Shown here piece after piece: positions 6,417 through 13,078 of a stretch of 14,076 nucleotides of DNA (within the stretch, counting starts at the first letter, position 1; each line of letters starts with the position of its first letter). The notes under the pieces were generated by a model. It ran no database searches and was not told where the DNA came from. It worked only from the letters and a program-made list of their open reading frames with translations. The position numbers were made by a program, and so were the translations under genes. The DNA comes from DASRRB01 sp036732755. GTDB taxonomy: Bacteria; Planctomycetota; B15-G4; SIAN01. The stretch covers positions 1 to 14,076 of the forward strand of contig DAINBU010000122.1 in NCBI GenBank assembly GCA_036732755.1, written 5' to 3'.

Positions 6417-7809
6417 GGGAAGAGGGCGCGCGGGCGCCCGGCGCGGCGGCGGCGAGACCGGCCGCGTTCTTCTCGACGAAGGCGTCGGCGAGCCCGACGA
6501 TCTCGTCGTTGTTGAGCGTCGCCGCGTTCAGCAGCGCGGAGTTCACGATCTGGAAGGGGCGGCAGAGCGACGGGATCGCCGCGCCCTTCGGCGCCGGCCG
6601 GACCGTCGGCAGTGCCTGGACGTGGCGGGCGCGGTGGACGAAGCGGCCGACGATGGTGTCGTCGCGCAGGTCGGGGAAGAGGCGGCGCACGCCGCGGTCG
6701 AGCGCGGCCTCGACGATCGCGGCGTCCTTCGACTCGAAGACCGGATCCTGGCTGTCGACGTAGCGCGGCAGGTAGACGAGCGAGCGCCCGGCCGACTGCG
6801 ACGGCGCGTCGATCAGGTTGGTCATCTCGATCAGCCCGGTCAGCTCGACCTTCTCGTCGGCGAGGTTCACCACGTAGTAGGGCGTGAGCGGGCGCGAGAG
6901 CACCAGCACCGTGCAGACGACGCCGAGGTAGGTCGAGGCGGCGGGGTGCTCGGCAGTGAAGCGCTCGACCTCGGGCCGCAGCGTCTCGTCGGCGAGGCGG
7001 CGCGCCTCGCCAGCCGGCGCCGTGAAGAGGACCTGGTCGTAGCAGCGCGCCTCGCGCCGGCCGTCGGCGAGCGTGAGGTCGACCGTCGCGCGCGCCGCCT
7101 CGCCAGGACCCGCGGCGCCGCGCGAGAGGCCGATGCGATCGATCGAGGCGCCGAGCTCGATGCGGACGCCGCGTGCGACGAGCTGCGTGTGGAGCCGGCC
7201 CAGGATCGCGTCGTAACCGCCGCGCACGTAGCCGAGCGTCCCGCGCCGCTGCCCCGACGCCGGCGGCCGCCACAGGCGCTGCAGCGTCGCCCACAGGAAG
7301 ACGGCGGCGACGCGGTCGTGGAAGAGGCCGAACTTCGCGCGCAGCAGCGGCTGCCAGAAGACCTCGAAGGTCTTGCGGCCGCACAGCTTCGTGAGCCAGT
7401 CGGCCGCGGAGACCTCGTAGAGCTTGGCGGGGTCGGCGAAGCGCGTCGCCCACGCGAGCGCGGCGCCGAGCCGCGCCTTTTGCAGGAACGACAGCAGCGG
7501 GAAGCGCAGGAAGTCGGCGCCGCCAGTCATCTCGTGGAAGCGGCCGCCGCCGAAGTAGCCGGTGCGCGTCCGCGTCCAGCGCAGCTCGTCGCCGAGGCCG
7601 AGCTCGCGCAGCAGCCCGATCAGGTGGCCGTCCGACGGCAGCACGCAGTGGTAGAAGCGGTCCCAGCGGAACTCGCCGTAGTCGCGCGCGCTGGCGAGCC
7701 CGCCGACGAACGGCTGCGCCTCGAGGACGTCGACCGGGACGCCGAGCGCGGAGAGGCGCCAGGCGAGCGTGAGCCCGAGGACGCCCCCACCGACGATCGC
7801 GGTCGCCAT
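6403..7809 (-). CDS. FAD-dependent amine-oxidase-fold oxidoreductase
   Basis: 468 residues from ATG 7809. The N-terminus is a textbook FAD-binding Rossmann motif: TAIVGGGVLGLTLAWRLSA (3-21) with GxGxxG at 7-12, acidic E30 at the end of the second strand for the ribose, and GGLAS (36-40), the GG motif of the amine oxidase / protoporphyrinogen oxidase superfamily. RWDRFYHC (48-55) lines up with the substrate-side loop of UDP-galactopyranose-mutase-like and HemY-like members. A later block, QALPTVRPAPKGAA (about 398-411), leads into the C-terminal helix that closes such FAD sites. Homologues of this kind are often found in polysaccharide loci with unknown substrates; oxidation or isomerisation of a sugar or polyprenyl intermediate is possible. 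It is the last gene of the minus-strand run and has only a weak ribosome site (GGAAA, 3 bases before the ATG). Confidence 0.85.
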   Translation of the reverse strand: MATAIVGGGVLGLTLAWRLSALGVPVDVLEAQPFVGGLASARDYGEFRWDRFYHCVLPSDGHLIGLLRELGLGDELRWTRTRTGYFGGGRFHEMTGGADFLRFPLLSFLQKARLGAALAWATRFADPAKLYEVSAADWLTKLCGRKTFEVFWQPLLRAKFGLFHDRVAAVFLWATLQRLWRPPASGQRRGTLGYVRGGYDAILGRLHTQLVARGVRIELGASIDRIGLSRGAAGPGEAARATVDLTLADGRREARCYDQVLFTAPAGEARRLADETLRPEVERFTAEHPAASTYLGVVCTVLVLSRPLTPYYVVNLADEKVELTGLIEMTNLIDAPSQSAGRSLVYLPRYVDSQDPVFESKDAAIVEAALDRGVRRLFPDLRDDTIVGRFVHRARHVQALPTVRPAPKGAAIPSLCRPFQIVNSALLNAATLNNDEIVGLADAFVEKNAAGLAAAAPGARAPSSLSAP

Positions 7810-7837
7810 GGTTTCCGGCGCGCTCCCCGTCGCCGTC

Positions 7838-7854
7838 GGCCGGCCGCGCCGGCC
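7838..7854. repeat. Inverted repeat (hairpin) between acyltransferase and FAD genes
   Basis: GGCCGG-CCGCG-CCGGCC gives a perfect 6-bp all-G/C stem with a 5-base loop inside the 53-bp gap 7810-7862, the largest gap in the minus-strand run. There is no T-run after it on the transcribed strand, so it is not a classical intrinsic terminator; it could stabilise the 3' end of the upstream message or lower expression of the FAD gene. Confidence 0.4.
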
Positions 7855-7862
7855 CGCTCGAC

Positions 7863-8573
7863 CTACTTCGCCGGCTTGGTCCCGGGCCCGCCGCCCTTCA
7901 GCTGCACGCCCTGCGGCCCGAGCGAGTAGTCGCGGTGGCAGCGGTGGCACGACTTCGACTGCGCCGGCCCCGCCGGCGGTCCCGACTTGCCGAACTTGAG
8001 CAGCGGCTCGCCGCAGACGCAGAGCCAGGCGACCGGCTTGGCCGGGCTCCCGATCACGAGCGTATGCGGCGCGACGTCGCGCGTCACCACCGAGCCCATG
8101 CCGACCATGCTGAAGGCGCCGAGCGTGATGCCGGGCCCGATCGTCGCGTTGGCGCCGATCGTGACGCCGCGCTCGAGCTTCGTCGCGAGCGTGAGCTCGG
8201 TCGGCGCGGAGGTCTCGAGCCCGGTGAGCTCGAGGTTGCCGGAGCGCGGGTAGCGGTCGTTGGTGAAGACCGTGTGGGCCGAGATCATGCAGAAGTCGTC
8301 GATCGTGACGTCGGCGCAGATGTAGACGCAGGCGTTGATCTTGACGTAGTTCCCGATCACGACGTCGTAGGCGATGTAGGTCTTCTCGCCGACGATGCAG
8401 GAGCGGCCGAGCTTCGCGCCGTGGCGGATGTGGCAGCCGTCCCAGACCTTGGTGTCGTCGCCCAGGACGACGCGCTCCTCGATGAGCGCGGTCGGATGGT
8501 GCCACGCCGGCTTGGCCGGCGACTGATTGTCCGGCTTGGCCGGCGACTTGTCATCCGGCTTCGACGGCGTCAT
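7863..8573 (-). CDS. Left-handed beta-helix N-acyltransferase (WbpD/WlbB-like) with zinc-ribbon-like tail
   Basis: 236 residues, ATG 8573 preceded at 7 bases by GGGGGGA (8581-8587). Residues 1-23 are a hydrophilic octapeptide repeat (PSKPDDKS / PAKPDNQS / PAKPAW). The hexapeptide-repeat helix follows (about 24-180): HPTALIEERVVLGDDTKVWDGCHIRHGAKLG, then IGNYVKINACVYICADVTIDDFCMISAHTVFTND, then GVTIGANATIGPGITLGAFSMVGMGSVVTRDV and IGSPAKP. These match acetyltransferases that use acetyl-CoA to N-acetylate the amino group of UDP-sugars (WxcM/WbpD/WlbB type), including the FTN motif at 103-105. The tail CVCG (185-188) and CHRC (209-212) could bind one zinc ion, a known ending in this family. It overlaps the oxidoreductase gene by 23 bases and likely acts directly after the aminotransferase. 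Confidence 0.88.
   Translation of the reverse strand: MTPSKPDDKSPAKPDNQSPAKPAWHHPTALIEERVVLGDDTKVWDGCHIRHGAKLGRSCIVGEKTYIAYDVVIGNYVKINACVYICADVTIDDFCMISAHTVFTNDRYPRSGNLELTGLETSAPTELTLATKLERGVTIGANATIGPGITLGAFSMVGMGSVVTRDVAPHTLVIGSPAKPVAWLCVCGEPLLKFGKSGPPAGPAQSKSCHRCHRDYSLGPQGVQLKGGGPGTKPAK
8507..8569. repeat. 24-bp tandem repeat, three copies, at a gene overlap
   Basis: CCGGCTTGGCCGGCGACT begins at 8507 and recurs identically at 8531; a decayed copy (CCGGCTTCGACGGCG) begins at 8555. The period is exactly 24 bp, so it adds eight codons per copy to the start of the acyltransferase gene and preserves its frame. The third copy contains the end of the upstream oxidoreductase gene (stop at 8551-8553). 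Each unit also carries a GCCGG/CCGGC inverted pair that could pair in RNA. Confidence 0.8.
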
Positions 8574-9573
8574 TTCGCGTTCCCCCCACCTTGACGCAGG
8601 AATCGCGGCGCATCGACTCGTAGGCCGCCTCGATCACCTCGACGGAGGCGAGCGCGTCCTGCACGGTGATGAGCGGCGCGTCCCGCTTCGCGATGGTCGC
8701 GGCGAAGTTCTCGATCTGCCCGCGGAACGCCGCGACCTTGTCGTAGCCGCTGCCGAACGGCACCCAGACCGAGCTGCCGTCCTGGCGGTAGCGCGACTCC
8801 TTCCAGCCGACGAAGAGCGTCCCCTGCGTGCCGTAGAGCGCGAGGTAGACGTCCGACTCCTTGTTGAGGCTCCAGCTCAGGTCGACGGTGCCGATCGTGC
8901 CGCCGCCGGTGCGGAACTCGAAGCGGACCGTGTCCTCGACCGGGAGCTGCTGCGCCGCGATGCCCTTGTGCGCGTGCACGTGGGTGATCGGGCCGAGCAG
9001 GTAGCGGGCGATGTCGGCCGAGTGGCAGCCGTTGTCGATCAGGACGCCGCCGCCGGCCACGTCGGGCTGCGCGTTCCAGCGCTCGCCCATCGCGACCTTG
9101 CTGCAGAAGGCGTTCTCGTAGAGGACGATCTTCCCCAGCGCGCCCGACTCGACCAGCGCCTTCGTCTTCATGACGTCGGGCACGTAGCGGAACTTCGACG
9201 CCATCATCAGGACGCGCTGCTTCTCCTGGGCGAGGCGGGCCAGCGCCTGCGCGTCGGCGGAGCGGATGGTGATGGGCTTCTCGACCATCACGTGGACGCC
9301 GCGCTCGAGGAAGTGGCGCGCGATCTCGGCGTGCGTCTGCGGCGGCGTGCAGATCACGACCGCGTCGGCTGCGGCCGCGACGCGCGGGTCCTCGTAGTCG
9401 GCGATCGCGTCGCAGCGGTACTGCTCGGCCACCGCCTTCGCGGCCGGCTCGCGCACGTCGACGACCGCGGAGAGCCGGACCTCGCCGATCGACGCGATCG
9501 CCGCGAGATGCGCCTGCGCGATGCGCCCGCAGCCGACGACCGCGATGCGCAGGCGTTCGGCGACCCCGCTCAC
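8551..9573 (-). CDS. Gfo/Idh/MocA family NAD(P)-dependent sugar oxidoreductase
   Basis: 340 residues from GTG 9573, which overlaps the aminotransferase stop as GTGA (9570-9573); the frame is open far upstream but only antisense-like sequence lies there. LRIAVVGCGRIAQAHLAAI (8-26) is the dinucleotide-binding GxGxxA motif. ADAVVICTPPQTHAEIA (69-85) and VMVEKP (95-100) carry the second nucleotide-site loop with the EKP motif whose lysine takes part in catalysis. GGGVLIDNGCHSADIARYL (174-192) supplies the D180/H184 pair of the active site. The family oxidises a sugar hydroxyl to a ketone; here it presumably makes a keto-sugar nucleotide for the aminotransferase gene directly before it, as WbpB/WlbA do at C3, though its sequence is closer to general family members than to WbpB. 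Position and substrate remain inference. Confidence 0.9.
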   Translation of the reverse strand: MSGVAERLRIAVVGCGRIAQAHLAAIASIGEVRLSAVVDVREPAAKAVAEQYRCDAIADYEDPRVAAAADAVVICTPPQTHAEIARHFLERGVHVMVEKPITIRSADAQALARLAQEKQRVLMMASKFRYVPDVMKTKALVESGALGKIVLYENAFCSKVAMGERWNAQPDVAGGGVLIDNGCHSADIARYLLGPITHVHAHKGIAAQQLPVEDTVRFEFRTGGGTIGTVDLSWSLNKESDVYLALYGTQGTLFVGWKESRYRQDGSSVWVPFGSGYDKVAAFRGQIENFAATIAKRDAPLITVQDALASVEVIEAAYESMRRDSCVKVGGTRNDAVEAG

Positions 9574-10802
9574 GACGCGAGCGCGCGTGCCGCGTCGCGC
9601 ACCGCGGTCGCGACGTACTCGACGTCGGCGGGCGTGTACTTCTCGTTCATCGGCAGGACGACGCAGCGCTCGAGCGCCTTCACGGCGCCCGGCGTCTTCG
9701 CCTTGTCGTAGACGATCGGCGGCTCGCCGGCCCGATGCGGGCCGACGAACGGGAACCGGCTCTTGCCGAAGGTCTTCTGGTCGCGCAGCACCTCGCACTC
9801 GAAGGCGAGCTTCTGGATGTAGCGCGGCGCGGCGGCGATCCCCGCCTCCTTGAGCTTCGCGCCGAACGCGTCGGCACCGCCCCTGACGATCGCGGGGTCG
9901 ACCTGGATCGAGTAGCGCCAGTAGACGTGCGTCCCGCCCGGCGTCGTCACCGGCGCCTCGACCCCGGCGACGCCGGCGATCGACTTCGTGAGCAGGTTGC
10001 ACATGGCGACGCGCTGCTGGAGCATCATCTCGAGCTTGTCGAGCTGGGCCAGCGCGACCGCGCCCGCGAGCTCGGTCATGCGGTAGTTGAGCGCGAGGAA
10101 GTAGTGGTCGGGCTTGGCGTCGCCGTAGCCCCACGCCTTGTCGATGAAGAGCTTCATGCGGCGGGCGAGCGCCGGGTTCGACGAGACCACCATGCCGCCC
10201 TCGCCGGTCGACATGTGCTTGCCCTGCTGCAGGCTGAAGCAGCCGATGTCGCCGAGCGTGCCGAGAGGCTTGCCCTTGTACCTGGAGAGGAAGGACTGCG
10301 CGACGTCCTCGATGATCGGGATGTTCCTCGTGCGGCAGAGCTCGAGGATCGGGTCCATGTCGCACGGGTTGCCGAACAGGTGCGTGACGACGACCGCCTT
10401 GGTGCGCTTGGTGAGGCACGCCTTGATCGTCTCGGCGGTCACGTTGTAGGTGCGCCAGTCGACGTCGGCGAAGACCGGGATCGCGGTCTGGTAGAGGATG
10501 GGCGTCAGCGCGCCCATGTCGGTGATCGGCGTGGTGACGATCTCGTCGCCCGGCTCGGGGTCGATCGCCGCGACGGCGGCGTGGATCGCGGCCGTTCCCG
10601 AGGTCGCGGTGGTGCAGAACGGCACGCCCAGCGTCTTGGCGAAGCGCTGCTCGAACTCGCGGACGGCCACGCCCTTGGTGCAGTTGAGCGTGCCCGACTC
10701 GATCACCTCGCGCAGGCGGCGCAGCTCGTCGAGGCCGAACGAGCGCCCGCTGATGTTCGCGTCGGACGGAAGCACCCGCTTCGCAGCGGACGTGGTTCCC
10801 AT
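9570..10802 (-). CDS. DegT/DnrJ/EryC1/StrS family PLP-dependent sugar aminotransferase
   Basis: 410 residues from ATG 10802, with AGGAGA (10810-10815) at 7 bases, the best ribosome site in the window. The cofactor site is intact: TSGTAA (68-73) for the phosphate, EDVAQS (165-170) with Asp166 facing the pyridine nitrogen, and SLQQGKHMSTGEGG (190-203) with the Schiff-base lysine K195. LNYRMTELAGAVALAQLDKLE (238-258) is the usual dimer/phosphate segment. The QQ-GKHM-TGEGG version, together with HLFGNPCDMDPI (141-152) and PRYIQK near 297, marks a subfamily distinct from WbpE/PglE enzymes, which have PAKPLGCYGDGG. The enzyme would transfer an amino group, typically from glutamate or glutamine, to the ketone made by the oxidoreductase. 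There is a 25-bp gap to the epimerase gene. Confidence 0.92.
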   Translation of the reverse strand: MGTTSAAKRVLPSDANISGRSFGLDELRRLREVIESGTLNCTKGVAVREFEQRFAKTLGVPFCTTATSGTAAIHAAVAAIDPEPGDEIVTTPITDMGALTPILYQTAIPVFADVDWRTYNVTAETIKACLTKRTKAVVVTHLFGNPCDMDPILELCRTRNIPIIEDVAQSFLSRYKGKPLGTLGDIGCFSLQQGKHMSTGEGGMVVSSNPALARRMKLFIDKAWGYGDAKPDHYFLALNYRMTELAGAVALAQLDKLEMMLQQRVAMCNLLTKSIAGVAGVEAPVTTPGGTHVYWRYSIQVDPAIVRGGADAFGAKLKEAGIAAAPRYIQKLAFECEVLRDQKTFGKSRFPFVGPHRAGEPPIVYDKAKTPGAVKALERCVVLPMNEKYTPADVEYVATAVRDAARALAS

Positions 10803-10809
10803 GAACGGA

Positions 10810-10815
10810 TCTCCT
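10810..10815 (-). promoter_or_regulatory. Ribosome binding site of the aminotransferase gene
   Basis: AGGAGA on the minus strand lies 7 bases before the ATG at 10802. It rules out the longer reading frame that is open to 10886 and fixes the start at MGTTSAAK. It lies wholly in the 25-bp intergenic gap, unlike its neighbours that rely on overlap. Confidence 0.75.
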
Positions 10816-10827
10816 GGCTGGCTTCGG

Positions 10828-12039
10828 TTAGTTCGTCGCAGCCGCGAGCACGTGCTCGGGTTCGAACGGCGCCGGGCGCTCGGCATTCACGAGGCGATGC
10901 AGGATCGCCTGCTTGATGCGCACCGCCGCCAGCCCGTCCCCGTAAGGATTCGGCCGCGGCAGCGTACCGGCGAGTGTGGCACGAGAAACCGAGAGCGCCA
11001 ACAGGAGTTCCTTTTCGATCGATTCGGCCTTCGTTCCCACCAGCCGGTTGCAGCCGGCGGCGATGCCCTCCGGCCGTTCCGTCACGTCGCGCGCCACGAG
11101 CGCCGGGATGCCGAGCGAGGGCGCCTCCTCCTGGATCCCGCCCGAGTCGGTCAGGATGACGGAGGCGCTCGCCATGAGGTGGACGAAGTCGAGGTAGGGC
11201 TGAGGCGGAAGGAGCTTCACGTTCGGGAGGTCGGAGAGCACGCGCTCGGCGCGCTCCTTCACGCTCGGGTTGGGGTGGACCGGGTAGCTGAAGTCGACAT
11301 CGGGGCGGCGCTGCGCGACGGAGCGGACCCCACCGAGGATCCGGTCGAGGGTGGTGCGCCCTTCGGAGTCGGCGTCGATCCAGCTCTCGCGGCGGTGCAG
11401 CGTGACGAGGACGTGGAGCCGCCCGAGCCCGTCGCGGAGCGGCTTGGGGGCGGTTCCGGCGTGCCCGTTCAGCACGTGGAGGATGCTGTCGACGGCGGTG
11501 TTGCCCGTCACGACGACGGCGTCGCCCGGGACGCCCTCTTTGTAGAGGTTGCGCGCGCTCGCCTCGGTCGGGGCGAGGTGGAGGTCGGTGACCGCCGTGA
11601 TCATGCGGCGGTTCACCTCCTCCGGGAACGGGAAGAAGCGGTCGTTGCTGCGCAGGCCGGCCTCGACGTGGGCGACCTGGACCTGGCGGTGGAATGCGGC
11701 CATCGCCGCGCAGAACGCGGTGGTCGTGTCGCCCTGCACCACGACCATCTGCGGCTTCAGCCGCTCGATCATCGCGTCGAGCAGCGGGACCATGTTCGCG
11801 ACCAGTTCGTTCAGCGACGTGCCGGAGCGCGTCATGGCGAGGTCGTCGTCGGGCACGATGCCGAGCGGCCGCAGCAGGTCGTCGACCATCTCGCGGTGCT
11901 GGCCGGTCACGACCACGCGCGTGTCGAGCGCAGGCTCGGCGCGCAGCTGCTGGATGACCGGGAAGACCTTGATCGCTTCGGGCCGAGTGCCGAGGACGAC
12001 GACGACGCGTGGCTTCTCGAGGTCGGGGGCGCGGATCAC
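10828..12039 (-). CDS. wecB: UDP-N-acetylglucosamine 2-epimerase, non-hydrolysing (WecB-like)
   Basis: 403 residues from GTG 12039 with GGAG at 8 bases. The family's landmarks appear in order: VVLGTRPEAIKVFPVI (14-29), VVVTGQHREMVDDLL (42-56), VQGDTTTAFCAAMAA (101-115) with catalytic-type D104, VAHVEAGLRS (122-131) with E126, PFPEEVNR (137-144), APTEASARNL (156-165), VTLHRRESW (212-220) with H215, SGGIQEEAPSLG (299-310) and VTERPEG (319-325). It interconverts UDP-GlcNAc and UDP-ManNAc in the cytoplasm. The TGQHRE and GTRPEAIK forms favour WecB over the related WbpI/WlbD epimerases that act on diacetamido uronates, but in this gene order action on a modified UDP-GlcNAc cannot be excluded. Its product is the natural precursor for the WecG-like transferase at 5661-6416. 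The gene follows the deacetylase with a 19-bp gap. Confidence 0.93.
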   Translation of the reverse strand: MIRAPDLEKPRVVVVLGTRPEAIKVFPVIQQLRAEPALDTRVVVTGQHREMVDDLLRPLGIVPDDDLAMTRSGTSLNELVANMVPLLDAMIERLKPQMVVVQGDTTTAFCAAMAAFHRQVQVAHVEAGLRSNDRFFPFPEEVNRRMITAVTDLHLAPTEASARNLYKEGVPGDAVVVTGNTAVDSILHVLNGHAGTAPKPLRDGLGRLHVLVTLHRRESWIDADSEGRTTLDRILGGVRSVAQRRPDVDFSYPVHPNPSVKERAERVLSDLPNVKLLPPQPYLDFVHLMASASVILTDSGGIQEEAPSLGIPALVARDVTERPEGIAAGCNRLVGTKAESIEKELLLALSVSRATLAGTLPRPNPYGDGLAAVRIKQAILHRLVNAERPAPFEPEHVLAAATN

Positions 12040-12047
12040 GGTGAACG

Positions 12048-12051
12048 CTCC
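12048..12051 (-). promoter_or_regulatory. Ribosome binding site of the epimerase gene
   Basis: GGAG on the minus strand sits 8 bases before the GTG at 12039 and supports that GTG as start, placing 16 residues before the GTRPE strand, normal for the family with a short extension. It lies in the 19-bp gap after the deacetylase stop. Confidence 0.55.
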
Positions 12052-12058
12052 GGGGTGA

Positions 12059-13078
12059 TCAAGTGGCCACCGCGGCGGCGGGGGCCGTCGCGGGTGCAGC
12101 CACTCGACGCAGCGGCCTCGCCCGATCCCTGTCGAGCAAGACGCGTGCGTGGTGGTCGAGACTCACGAGCTCGAATCGCTCGTGCAGGAATTCGATGAGC
12201 CAGTCGAAGACGGCGAGCTTCCGCGCGGCCGGCATGCGCATGCCGGGGAAGAACGCGAGCTCGGCGACGTCGTCGCCGCCGAGGAAGTCGAGCGAGTGCA
12301 GCAGGAGCGACGGCTCGACCCCGAAGAGGCGGCACGCGCCGACCGTCGCGCGGACGTAGGCGCGCGCGAGCGCCTCGCTGCGCTCGGCGAGGTACATGAC
12401 GTAGCTCAAGTGCATCGGGACGCGCGCGACCGGCGTGGTCGTGACCGGGATCTCGAGCAGCTCGCCGCCGCGCAGCGTCCAGAAGTACGGGTCCAGCGGC
12501 CGCAGCCCGTCCTTGAGCGAACCGAACAGCTGGCTGCGGCGGCGGCGCTCCTCGGGCGCCAAGTGGCGCGTCTGGCGGAAGTAGTAGAGGCGGGCGATCG
12601 GCCCGAGGAAGGTCGGGAAGGTGCTCGCGTCGTAGGCGTACCCGCGGTCGGAGAGGACCTGCAACACGTCGCCGGTGAGGCTGAAGCCGGGTCCGCGGAA
12701 GCCCTTCGGGCGCACGCCGGTCGCCGCCTCGATTGCCTCCTCGGCGGAGCGGATCTCCTCGTACGTCTCGTCGGGCGAGTACTCGTGCAGCCACGGCTCG
12801 TGGCGGAAGGAGTGGTTGCCGACGTCGTGGCCGGCGGCCGCGATGGCGGCGAGCGCGGCGCGGTTGCGCGGCAGCGCCGCGTCCTGCCCCACGATGAAGA
12901 AGGTGATCTTGAGCGAGTGCTTCGCGAGGCGTGCGAGCGCGACGTCGGCGAGCTTCGCGAGGTAGGTCGGGTAGGCCTGCCAGCCCGCGTCGCCGTGCGT
13001 CTTCATGTACGACCAGAGGTTGTCGGCGTCGAGCGAGACGCTGAGCAGCGGCCGGCCGTTCGTGACGGGCGCGCTCAT
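12059..13078 (-). CDS. Polysaccharide deacetylase (NodB/CE4 fold)
   Basis: 339 residues from ATG 13078, overlapping the GT2 stop as ATGA (13075-13078). The NodB motifs are present: LSVSLDADN (12-20) with the general-base and metal aspartates D17 and D19; GHDVGNHSFRHEPW (83-96) with metal ligands H89 and H93; KGFRGPGFSLT (125-135) with R128; and SLLLHSLDFLG (257-267) with H261 as the likely catalytic acid. ITFFIVGQDA (58-67) is the usual core strand. There is no signal peptide or membrane anchor, which suggests a cytoplasmic enzyme acting on a lipid-linked or nucleotide-bound N-acetyl sugar rather than on exported chain. The 130-residue insert between motifs 3 and 5 (YYFRQTRHLAPEERRR) is family-specific. 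The Ala/Thr-rich tail after residue 325 is probably disordered. Confidence 0.9.
   Translation of the reverse strand: MSAPVTNGRPLLSVSLDADNLWSYMKTHGDAGWQAYPTYLAKLADVALARLAKHSLKITFFIVGQDAALPRNRAALAAIAAAGHDVGNHSFRHEPWLHEYSPDETYEEIRSAEEAIEAATGVRPKGFRGPGFSLTGDVLQVLSDRGYAYDASTFPTFLGPIARLYYFRQTRHLAPEERRRRSQLFGSLKDGLRPLDPYFWTLRGGELLEIPVTTTPVARVPMHLSYVMYLAERSEALARAYVRATVGACRLFGVEPSLLLHSLDFLGGDDVAELAFFPGMRMPAARKLAVFDWLIEFLHERFELVSLDHHARVLLDRDRARPLRRVAAPATAPAAAVAT

Noticed and set aside
7810..8505. Upstream extension of the FAD gene frame to 8505
   Set aside because: It runs through the acyltransferase gene in another frame with His/Arg/Asp-rich shadow sequence. MATAIVGGGVLG at 7809 is the proper FAD-domain start.
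7863..12039. Direct assignment of the cassette as wbpB, wbpE, wbpD and wbpI
   Set aside because: The acyltransferase fits, but the aminotransferase active-site motif and the WecB-like epimerase motifs differ from those enzymes and no wbpA is in the window, so these symbols would overstate the evidence.
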